Assembly (NCBI RefSeq): GCF_021044585.1
Contig: NZ_CP087998.1
Coordinates: 1,364,001-1,428,000, forward strand
DNA length: 64,000 nt
Origin: Sulfurimonas sp. HSL-3221
Lineage (GTDB): Bacteria > Campylobacterota > Campylobacteria > Campylobacterales > Sulfurimonadaceae
Direction of reading: 5' to 3'
Shown here: positions 44,179-51,179 of the stretch, in pieces
Numbering within the stretch: position 1 is the stretch's first letter
How the letters are laid out: every line of letters starts with the position of its first letter
Position numbers and translations under genes: made by a program
Notes under the pieces: model-generated
The model's input: the letters and a program-made list of their open reading frames with translations, nothing else
Database searches by the model: none
Told to the model about the DNA's origin: nothing

Positions 44179-44897
44179 TCCATCCTACCGCCGTCATCGC
44201 GCCGGGTGCCGTTATCGCCCCGGACGCCCACATCGGGCCCTTCTGCAGCATCGGCGCCGACTGCGTGATCGGTGCGGGCGTGCGCCTCGAGGCCCACGTC
44301 GTCCTTGAAGGCCCCGTCACCCTCGAAGCGGGCGTGCGCCTCTTCTCCTTTGTCAAGATCGGCAACGGCCTCGCCCCCGTGACCCTGGGGCGTGGTACTT
44401 TTGTGCGCGAGTTCTGCCAGATTGCAACGCAGAACGACACCGCCGACGCCGTCGCCATCGGCGAAGAGAACTTCATCATGGCCTACGTCCAGCTCTTCCC
44501 CGGCGTCACCCTCGGCGCCAACTGCATCCTGACCAACGCCGTGACGATGCAGGCAAGGAGCCGCTGCGAGGAGCGCGTCATCATCGGCGGTCTCAGCACC
44601 GTGGCGGCCGAGTGTACCATCGGCACGGGCGTGATGGTCGGGGGCGCGTCGAACCTGCAATACGACGTCCCGCCCTTCTGCCTCGTCGAGGGGAACCCCG
44701 CCACCGTCCGGGGACTCAACCTGATCGGGATGCGGCGCCGTTTCGAGGACCGCGAGGACATCGAAAGCGTACGCCGCTGCTTCCGCCAACTGCACAAACA
44801 GTTCGACCCACACACCGCCGCCGAAATGAGCGAGGCCCTCGAGAACCCTCAGGCCAAACGTTTTACCGGTTTCATCGCCGCACACCGCTGCGCCTGA
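44175..44897 (+). CDS. LpxA-like acyltransferase lacking the catalytic histidines
   Basis: A 240-residue left-handed beta-helix protein clearly related to LpxA (REFCQIA, FIMAY, DVPPFCLVEGNPATVRGLNL, then MRRRF). Aligned by eye to E. coli LpxA, His122, His125 (the catalytic base), His144 and His160 become Gln, Pro, Arg and Ala. Canonical acyl transfer is therefore unlikely. It may be a diverged acyltransferase, a regulatory paralogue, or an enzyme with a different base acting on the GlcN3N sugar. It closes the coupled lpxB-gnnB-gnnA run. A canonical lpxA would have to lie elsewhere. Confidence 0.82.
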   Translation: MIHPTAVIAPGAVIAPDAHIGPFCSIGADCVIGAGVRLEAHVVLEGPVTLEAGVRLFSFVKIGNGLAPVTLGRGTFVREFCQIATQNDTADAVAIGEENFIMAYVQLFPGVTLGANCILTNAVTMQARSRCEERVIIGGLSTVAAECTIGTGVMVGGASNLQYDVPPFCLVEGNPATVRGLNLIGMRRRFEDREDIESVRRCFRQLHKQFDPHTAAEMSEALENPQAKRFTGFIAAHRCA

Positions 44898-44907
44898 GGA
44901 GAAAAAA

Positions 44908-45375
44908 ATGCTGCAATTCAACACCTATGACAACGACACCCTCGCGGCCATCCGCGAGCAGCTTAACGCCTGCGCCGAAGCCCTCGGCGGTACCGGCCGC
45001 CTGCTCGGCCTGGTGGAGACAATCCTTGGCATGAAGCCCTCGCCCCTGCAGAACAAAACGGCATCGTTTCACTTCGAGCAGGGCAAGGTGAGCTGGAACA
45101 AAGTCCTGTTCTCCGACAAGGTCGAGACGATCGCGCAGATGATCAAGAAGCACGACACGATGGAGAACCTGCTGGAAAAGGGCTCGAAAAAAGAGCAGAA
45201 CGCCGTGCGGACCCTCTTCCCCGTCACCTTTACCATCACGCCCAAAGAGGGCGAACCCTTCACCTTCAAGGCCGTCGACGCCCCCGACGCGAACACGGCG
45301 CGCATCGACCCGCTCTTCGAACTGCTCTTTTTCGCTTCGACGGGGCTGATCAAAAAAGCGCTCAGGGAGGCATAA
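44908..45375 (+). CDS. Hypothetical soluble protein
   Basis: A 155-residue soluble protein without a signal peptide, membrane segment or recognisable motif. It is rich in Lys and Phe in its second half (WNKVLFSDKVETIAQMIKKH). AGGAG precedes the ATG. It lies between the LpxA-like gene and hemF with gaps of ten and three bases, so it is probably cotranscribed with both. Confidence 0.75.
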   Translation: MLQFNTYDNDTLAAIREQLNACAEALGGTGRLLGLVETILGMKPSPLQNKTASFHFEQGKVSWNKVLFSDKVETIAQMIKKHDTMENLLEKGSKKEQNAVRTLFPVTFTITPKEGEPFTFKAVDAPDANTARIDPLFELLFFASTGLIKKALREA

Positions 45376-45378
45376 GTC

Positions 45379-46419
45379 ATGGAACGAATCTATTCGAAAA
45401 CGGCGGAGTCGGAGGCGGCGATCGCCCTGATGGAGAACCTGCAGCTCTACTTCGTCAACCGCCTGGGCGGGCTGAGCCAGATCTTCGGCGGGAACGTCCC
45501 CTTCGAAGCCGTGGAGTGGTTCCGCGACGAGGGACGCCACGGCGGCGGGATGCGCTACGAAGGGCGCGACGAGCGCCTCTTCAACCGCGCCTCCGTCAAC
45601 GTGTCGCAGGTGCACTACGAGGATATGCCCGAAAAGAAACTCGACGCCGCCAGCGCCATCTCGACCATCATCCACCCGCGTAACCCCCATGTCCCCTCGA
45701 TCCATATGCATATCAGCTATACCCGTATGAAGGACGGCGAAGGCTACTGGCGCATCATGGCGGACCTGAACCCCTCCATCTTCTACGAAGAGGATCAGCA
45801 CCGCTTTATCGAACACCTCAACTTCATCACCCCCGACCTCTTTGAGCGGGGCGCGGAACAGGGTGACCGCTACTTCAACATTCCCGTCCTCGGACGCCAC
45901 CGCGGCGTCGCGCACTTCTACCTGGAGCACCATAACAGCGGCGACTTCGGGACGGACTACGGTTTTGCGAAATATTTTGCCGAGCAGGTGATCGACGTCT
46001 ATGTCTCCATCATCGCCGACGCCCTGGCCAAGCGTACGGAGGTGAGCGAAGAGGATGTCGCCGAACAGCTCGCCTACCACACACTCTACCTCTTCCAGGT
46101 CCTCACCCTCGACCGCGGCACGACCTCGGGGCTGCTGATCCACGACCAGAACGACGTCGGCATCATGGGCTCCATCCCCGAGTTCGTCGACAAAGCGCTG
46201 CTGCAGAGCTGGCTGCCGAAGATGGCTTCCCCGCAGGATGCGCTCCTGCAGGCCATTATCGACGCCCTTCCCGAAGCGGACGAGATCGTCCTGGTCGACG
46301 AGCCGGTCAAGGCGCGCCTGGCCGAAGCGGTACGCGCCCATTACAAAGCCCATCCCGAAGCCCTCACCATGCAGGCCGACAGCGCCGTCGTTCCGCCGAC
46401 CGTGGAGAACCACCGCTGA
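45379..46419 (+). CDS. hemF: Coproporphyrinogen III oxidase, oxygen-dependent
   Basis: A 346-residue HemF that decarboxylates coproporphyrinogen III to protoporphyrinogen IX using O2. Family segments are VPSIHMHISYTRM, WRIMADLNPS, HHNSGDFGTDYG and YLFQVLTLDRGTTSGLL. Oxygen dependence fits a microaerobic or aerobic organism. An oxygen-independent HemN is not in the window. The gene follows the hypothetical gene by three bases. Confidence 0.92.
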   Translation: MERIYSKTAESEAAIALMENLQLYFVNRLGGLSQIFGGNVPFEAVEWFRDEGRHGGGMRYEGRDERLFNRASVNVSQVHYEDMPEKKLDAASAISTIIHPRNPHVPSIHMHISYTRMKDGEGYWRIMADLNPSIFYEEDQHRFIEHLNFITPDLFERGAEQGDRYFNIPVLGRHRGVAHFYLEHHNSGDFGTDYGFAKYFAEQVIDVYVSIIADALAKRTEVSEEDVAEQLAYHTLYLFQVLTLDRGTTSGLLIHDQNDVGIMGSIPEFVDKALLQSWLPKMASPQDALLQAIIDALPEADEIVLVDEPVKARLAEAVRAHYKAHPEALTMQADSAVVPPTVENHR

Positions 46420-46427
46420 TTTCAGGC

Positions 46428-46433
46428 TATAAT
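46428..46433 (+). promoter_or_regulatory. -10 promoter box for the small membrane protein gene
   Basis: TATAAT, 29 bases before the GTG of the 47-residue ORF. It overlaps no coding sequence. Confidence 0.55.
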
Positions 46434-46462
46434 GGTCTGAAGACAACCACGAGGAGTTGACA

Positions 46463-46606
46463 GTGGGCCCTCCGAACCTTCCGCCGGACAGTGCCGGCCA
46501 TCTCAATACCGCCGCCCTGCCCGGCTTTATGGTCTGGGCCGGGGTCATCATCTGCCTCGTCGCCTTCGCCTGGTACCTCGAAAGACAGCGCAACGACGAC
46601 GAATAA
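46463..46606 (+). CDS. Small single-helix membrane protein (47 residues)
   Basis: A short reading frame with a promoter box, a GAGGAG site and a GTG start. It encodes 47 residues: a Pro-rich N-terminus, one transmembrane helix (PGFMVWAGVIICLVAFAWYL) and a charged tail (ERQRNDDE). The layout resembles small membrane subunits of respiratory or transport complexes. I do not recognise a family. Expression signals make it more than a chance ORF. Confidence 0.55.
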   Translation: MGPPNLPPDSAGHLNTAALPGFMVWAGVIICLVAFAWYLERQRNDDE

Positions 46607-46699
46607 TCCCCAGGTCGAACCCGGCGCACGGTTTTCACCTCCGCAGACGATTTTCAGCCCCTTCTTTTACAAACCGGAAGCCCTTAAGAAACTGTGTAC

Positions 46700-46705
46700 T
46701 AAAAT
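46700..46705 (+). promoter_or_regulatory. -10 promoter box for trkA-trkH
   Basis: TAAAAT, 18 bases before the GTG of trkA, with AAGGA at 46713-46717. Confidence 0.4.
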
Positions 46706-46723
46706 GCACCTCAAGGACACAGC

Positions 46724-48049
46724 GTGAATATAATCATTGCGGGTGCGGGACGGGTCGGCTACCGCCTGGCGGGTACCCTTTCGCACCGCCACAACGTCAC
46801 CATCATCGACCAGAGACCCTCCGCGCTGCAGCAGCTGCAGGAGAGCATCGATGTCTTCACCATCGCTGGGAACATCGAAGACCCCGACACCTACGCCCCC
46901 CTGAAAAACCGCCGTTTCGACATCTTCATCGCCGTCACCGACAGCGACGAGGCGAACATCCTCTCCACCCTCATCGCCGGGGACGTGATCGTCGCCGACC
47001 GGAAGATCATCCGACTCAAGAACCCCTTCTTCGCCGACAGTACCATCGCCGGGAAGCTCGGGATCAGCACAGCCGTCTTCCCCTTCTCCTCCGCGGCAAA
47101 GTCCATCAGCGCGCTGCTGGATTTCCCCCAGGCGAACAACGTCAAATCCTTCATCTATACCTCCTTTCTTATGATCTCCGTATACGTGGACGACGCCCCC
47201 GAAGCGGGCATTCCGGTGTCGCATTTTATCCATGAAAGCTCCGTCGTCGTGGGGCTTGAGCGCGATAAACGCTTTATCCTCCCCGACAAAGAGACCATGC
47301 TGCAGCGGGGGGACCTCGTCTACTTCTTCGGCGCCCCCGACACCCTTCGCGCCTACTGCGCAAGGCTCAACCCCTCCCTCCCCGACCGGATCAGCCGCGT
47401 CGCCATTTTCGACGCCGACCTGCTGGGGCTGGAGATCGCCAAGGCGCTCATCCCCAAGGGGGTGCAGCTCAAGATCATCGACAACCAGATCGAGAAGTGC
47501 GAGCACGCCTCCGAGCTGCTGCAGGAGAAGGCGATGGTCATCAATAGCCACTACATTGAGCACACCCTCTTCGACAACGAACACGTCGGGCGCGCGGACA
47601 TGGCGATCTTCACGAGCAAGGAGGATGAGGAGAACATCATCCGTTCCCTCGAAGCGAAAGAGCGCGGCATCACGCGGACGGTGGCGATCAACAACGACCT
47701 CGAACGCTACCAGCTGATGCACTCCCTGGGCATCACCGCCATCCGAGGCCCGAAATCGAGCGCCTACTACACGATCCTGGAGAAGATCAGCTCCAGCTCC
47801 ATCATTTCCGAACGCCACTACTGCGGCGGCAAGGGGCTGATCTACTCGCGCAAGATCTTCCCCGATTCGCCGCTGCTGGAGAAGATGGTCAAACCGCCGA
47901 ACCCGAAACGATGCCGCTGTTTTCTCTTCCGCGACGGCATCCTGCTGCCCTGGGTGGCGAAACTGCAGCTGCACCGCGAAGACGTCCTGTTCGTTTTCGT
48001 CCATGCCGATAATGAAGAGGAGATCAAACAGTGGATCTACACACTCTGA
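46724..48049 (+). CDS. trkA: Trk potassium uptake regulator TrkA
   Basis: A 441-residue cytoplasmic NAD(H)-binding protein with two RCK-type Rossmann units. The first has IIAGAGRVGYRLAG near the N-terminus. The second starts about residue 220 (VAIFDADLLGLEIAKAL). It gates the TrkH potassium channel. The start is GTG at 46724. The trkH start lies 19 bases inside its end, so the two are coupled and stoichiometrically expressed. Confidence 0.92.
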   Translation: MNIIIAGAGRVGYRLAGTLSHRHNVTIIDQRPSALQQLQESIDVFTIAGNIEDPDTYAPLKNRRFDIFIAVTDSDEANILSTLIAGDVIVADRKIIRLKNPFFADSTIAGKLGISTAVFPFSSAAKSISALLDFPQANNVKSFIYTSFLMISVYVDDAPEAGIPVSHFIHESSVVVGLERDKRFILPDKETMLQRGDLVYFFGAPDTLRAYCARLNPSLPDRISRVAIFDADLLGLEIAKALIPKGVQLKIIDNQIEKCEHASELLQEKAMVINSHYIEHTLFDNEHVGRADMAIFTSKEDEENIIRSLEAKERGITRTVAINNDLERYQLMHSLGITAIRGPKSSAYYTILEKISSSSIISERHYCGGKGLIYSRKIFPDSPLLEKMVKPPNPKRCRCFLFRDGILLPWVAKLQLHREDVLFVFVHADNEEEIKQWIYTL

Positions 48050-49485
48050 TCAACAGCGCCAAGTTTATCAGTGCCATCGGCATTGGCCTGGCGCTCTTCT
48101 TTCTCATTCCCATCGGCACGGGCATCGTGTACGGCGAAAACATGGCGCCCTTCATCCGCTTCGACCTGCTCTTTTTTCTCTTCAACCTTGTCCTGTTCGC
48201 CGCCCTCTACCGCCGGCGGATGCGGATGACGGTCAAAAGCGCCATCTTTTCGGTTAACCTCGTCTGGATACTGCTCGGCATCGCCGGGGCCGTCCCCCTC
48301 TACATCTACACCGAGGCTACCTTCACCGAATCTTTTTTCGAAGCGATCAGCGGCTTTACGACAACCGGGGCGACGATTTACACGGAAATAGAGCACCTGC
48401 CCAAAAGCATCCTGATGCTCCGCAGCCTGATGCACTGGCTCGGCGGGATGGGGATCATCGTCCTGGGCGTGGGCCTGCTTTCGCTCATCAACCCGACCGG
48501 TTCCATGACGATGTTCCGGGCCGAATCCACCGGTGTGCAGCTGGAGAAGGCGACGCCGAAAATCAGGGATACGGCGCTGCGGCTCTGGGGGCTCTACCTC
48601 TTCTTTACCGCGGCGAACACCGTGCTGCTCCTCGCCGGCGGGATGAACCTTTTCGATGCCGTCAACCACGCCTTTTCGACGATCTCGACGGGGGGCTTTT
48701 CCACGCGCGACCTCTCAATGGGCTATTGGGACGACGCGCCCGTCATCCTCTGGACGACGACCTTTTTCATGATGCTTTCGGGAATCAACTTCCTCGCCCA
48801 CCTCAAAGCGGCCCGGGGCGACTTCAGCGGTTTCCGCGCCGAAGAGGTGCGGTGGTATCTCGGACTCTTCATCCTGCTCGCCTCCGTCCTCACCCTGGTG
48901 CACCTGGCCAACAGCGGCGACAGCATCGTCTACAGTACGACCCACGCCTTTTTCACCGTCGCCTCCCTGCTGACCACCACGGGCTTCGCGACGATCAACT
49001 ACGAGCTCTGGGGCGCCGTCCCCGTCGCGCTCCTGCTCATCGCCATGCTGCTCGGCGGCAACGCCGGTTCGACGGCGGGGGGGATGAAGATCATCCGTTA
49101 CGTCATCCTCTTCAAGAACCTGAAGTCCCAACTCAAACAGATCCTCCACCCCAATGCCGTCGTGGGGGTCTTCGTCGACCGCAAACCCGTCAGCAGCAAA
49201 GTCATCGGCAGCGTCAGCGGTTTCCTCTTCCTCTTTATCACCACCAACGTCCTGCTCACCTTCTACCTCTTTGCCCGCGGCTACGATGCGGTCACCTGCA
49301 TCAGTACCTCGATCGCCTGCGTCGGCAATATCGGGCCGGGCTTCGCCATGACGGGCCCCTCGGAGAACTTCCACTTCTTCAGCGGGATCGACAAAATGAT
49401 CCTCTCGGCGGCCATGATCATCGGCAGGCTGGAGTTCTTCACCGTCGTGCTGCTCTTTACCCGGGATTTCTGGAAACGCTATTAG
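48031..49485 (+). CDS. trkH: Trk potassium channel TrkH
   Basis: A 484-residue membrane protein with about ten transmembrane helices and four selectivity-filter-like loops (AISGFTTTGATIY, STISTGGFSTRDL, VASLLTTTGFATI, CVGNIGPGFA). It imports K+ under TrkA control. The GTG start at 48031 lies within the trkA reading frame end. Its stop overlaps the stop of the convergent gene at 49482. Confidence 0.93.
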   Translation: MDLHTLINSAKFISAIGIGLALFFLIPIGTGIVYGENMAPFIRFDLLFFLFNLVLFAALYRRRMRMTVKSAIFSVNLVWILLGIAGAVPLYIYTEATFTESFFEAISGFTTTGATIYTEIEHLPKSILMLRSLMHWLGGMGIIVLGVGLLSLINPTGSMTMFRAESTGVQLEKATPKIRDTALRLWGLYLFFTAANTVLLLAGGMNLFDAVNHAFSTISTGGFSTRDLSMGYWDDAPVILWTTTFFMMLSGINFLAHLKAARGDFSGFRAEEVRWYLGLFILLASVLTLVHLANSGDSIVYSTTHAFFTVASLLTTTGFATINYELWGAVPVALLLIAMLLGGNAGSTAGGMKIIRYVILFKNLKSQLKQILHPNAVVGVFVDRKPVSSKVIGSVSGFLFLFITTNVLLTFYLFARGYDAVTCISTSIACVGNIGPGFAMTGPSENFHFFSGIDKMILSAAMIIGRLEFFTVVLLFTRDFWKRY

Positions 49486-49997
49486 CGCTCCGGGGAGGTT
49501 TCGTTCCAGAGAGGGTTGTCCCGGTCGTCGGGATGAAGTTTCGCCTTCTCTTCCGGGTAGATATGCCAAAATGAGGCATCTATCGCCCCCTCTTCATAGG
49601 CTGCTTTTTTGTCATGGTAGAAGGGACACCACCAATTCTCCACAACTTTCACGAGATAGGCCAGGTAGCTAAAGAGCGCCACGCTCAAAGGGCAGTAGAG
49701 TTTGCAGTTGAAGAGCCAGAAGAAGCGGAAACGGCTGAGGTGCCATCGCGGCGTCTCCGTCGTGAAAGTGATCTGGTCACGCCGCGTATAGCGGTGGCTC
49801 TCCCAGTCGGGGACGAACTCCCGGTAGGTCTTCAGGTTCTCCGCCCCCATGATCCTGAGGTGCCAGCGCACCAGTATGACCGCCAGGACGGCGAAGGGGA
49901 TCGCCGCCAGGATCGGCAGGTAGATCAGCACCGCGCCCGGCACCGTTTTCCACATAGACTTCGTTTTATGATGCGCCCCGATTCTGACCCGTTCCAT
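49482..49997 (-). CDS. Hypothetical membrane protein
   Basis: A 171-residue protein with two hydrophobic segments, one near residues 18-42 (AVLIYLPILAAIPFAVLAVI) and one near 100-115. It is rich in Trp, Tyr and His, with two Cys residues (FNCKLYCPL, WWCPFYH). I recognise no family. The Cys/Trp-rich middle could bind a metal or sit at the membrane surface. It is convergent with trkH. Confidence 0.7.
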   Translation of the reverse strand: MERVRIGAHHKTKSMWKTVPGAVLIYLPILAAIPFAVLAVILVRWHLRIMGAENLKTYREFVPDWESHRYTRRDQITFTTETPRWHLSRFRFFWLFNCKLYCPLSVALFSYLAYLVKVVENWWCPFYHDKKAAYEEGAIDASFWHIYPEEKAKLHPDDRDNPLWNETSPER

Positions 49998-50111
49998 GCA
50001 ACTCCTTTATGGAGACCCAGTATAAACAAAGCGGCTTGAGGGAGTGATTAAGCTGCCGCTGCCGCGTTTTCTGTGAAAACACCAGACATCGTATCATCAG
50101 CCGTTTGGGAC

Positions 50112-50117
50112 TATAAT
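50112..50117 (+). promoter_or_regulatory. -10 promoter box for the methyltransferase at 50174
   Basis: TATAAT, 56 bases before the TTG start. AAGGAG follows at 50163-50168. Confidence 0.5.
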
Positions 50118-50173
50118 CGGTTTCATTGTTTCTGCATACCCGGGAGAACAGAGACATACGACAAGGAGACACA

Positions 50174-50749
50174 TTGGCGCAAAAAGACAAAGAGAAATGG
50201 GATAAGAAATACACCGAGATGGAGGGGCTGCTCGAACGCAGGCCACCGAGTGAACTGGTCAGTACACATGCCGCCGAAGCCCCTGGAGCGAGGGCCCTCG
50301 ACCTCGCCTGCGGCGGCGGGCGCCACAGCCTCTATCTGGCCGACGAAGGGTTTAGCGTCGATGCCGTCGACATCTCGACCGTCGCCCTTGCGGCCCTGCG
50401 GGAGAAGGCGGACCTTGACAAGATCAACCTGATCGAAGCGGACCTCGACACCTTCGTCCCCGACGCGGAAACCTACGACATGATTGTCAAAACGAACTTC
50501 CTCGACCGCGGCCTGATCGCACGGGCAAAAGCGGCGCTGAAACCCGGCGGTATCATGGTCCTGGAGACCTACATGGCCGATGCGGGCAACGAGAAGCCCG
50601 ACTCCAACCCGGATTTCCTGCTCCAGAAAGAGGAACTCAAATCGCTCTTCGGCGAGGGCTTCAGCGTCCTGGAGTACAAAGAGTTCTGGAACGAACCGCA
50701 CGAAAAATACCGCATGCGCAAACAGGCGATTGCCGTACGCAAAGATTGA
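50174..50749 (+). CDS. TehB-like SAM-dependent methyltransferase
   Basis: A 191-residue methyltransferase with motif I ALDLACGGGRHSLYLA, acidic FSVDAVDISTVAL, and a C-terminal region (LVLETYM-like MVLETYMADAG) resembling tellurite-resistance TehB enzymes. The substrate is unknown. I place the start at TTG 50174 with AAGGAG five bases upstream. An in-frame start at 50126 would include the leader. Confidence 0.78.
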   Translation: MAQKDKEKWDKKYTEMEGLLERRPPSELVSTHAAEAPGARALDLACGGGRHSLYLADEGFSVDAVDISTVALAALREKADLDKINLIEADLDTFVPDAETYDMIVKTNFLDRGLIARAKAALKPGGIMVLETYMADAGNEKPDSNPDFLLQKEELKSLFGEGFSVLEYKEFWNEPHEKYRMRKQAIAVRKD

Positions 50750-50755
50750 TCGCAG

Positions 50756-50761
50756 TATAAT
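50756..50761 (+). promoter_or_regulatory. -10 promoter box for the Cys-rich ORF
   Basis: TATAAT, 30 bases before the TTG at 50792. GGAGAGG (50781-50787) is the ribosome-binding site. Confidence 0.55.
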
Positions 50762-50791
50762 GGCGCAAGATTTTTGAACAGGAGAGGTTCT

Positions 50792-51121
50792 TTGAGAACA
50801 CCCAGAGGCTTCGGCAAGCGTTATTTCACCCTCGCTTCCATCCAGGCGCACAGCGTCGCGCCCGCGCAAAACGCCCTGCGTGTATGCCTCGAAACCTACG
50901 CCACCGTCCTGCAGCACGACCGTGAAAGCGACGAGGCGCCACCGGAAGAACCCCTGGAGGCCCTCACCTGTTTTGCCAGCGACAAGCCCTGCCACTGCGA
51001 CTGTTACTTTAGACGCCGAACCTTCCTGACCCTGCGCACCTGCCGCAAACCATCCGCCTGTACCTGCAACTGCCGATTTTACAGCTTCCGACGTACCGGG
51101 GTCCATCCGCCGTACCTCTGA
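50792..51121 (+). CDS. Small cysteine-rich protein, unknown
   Basis: A 109-residue reading frame with nine Cys residues, eight of them in the last 55 residues in two CxCxC clusters (PCHCDC, ACTCNC). It starts at TTG with a good GGAGAGG site and a TATAAT box. There is no signal peptide or recognised domain. The CxCxC pattern suggests metal binding. It ends 58 bases before metE, whose product needs zinc, so a link to metE expression or metal supply is possible. It could also be a chance ORF in GC-rich DNA. Confidence 0.5.
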   Translation: MRTPRGFGKRYFTLASIQAHSVAPAQNALRVCLETYATVLQHDRESDEAPPEEPLEALTCFASDKPCHCDCYFRRRTFLTLRTCRKPSACTCNCRFYSFRRTGVHPPYL

Positions 51122-51179
51122 TTTTTTCCATCCGACCTTAACAACAATCGAAAAAAGAAAAATATCAAAGGACAGACCC

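Noticed and set aside
51122-51179. Cobalamin or SAM riboswitch before metE
   Set aside because: Only 58 bases of AT-rich leader are present, with none of the conserved elements.
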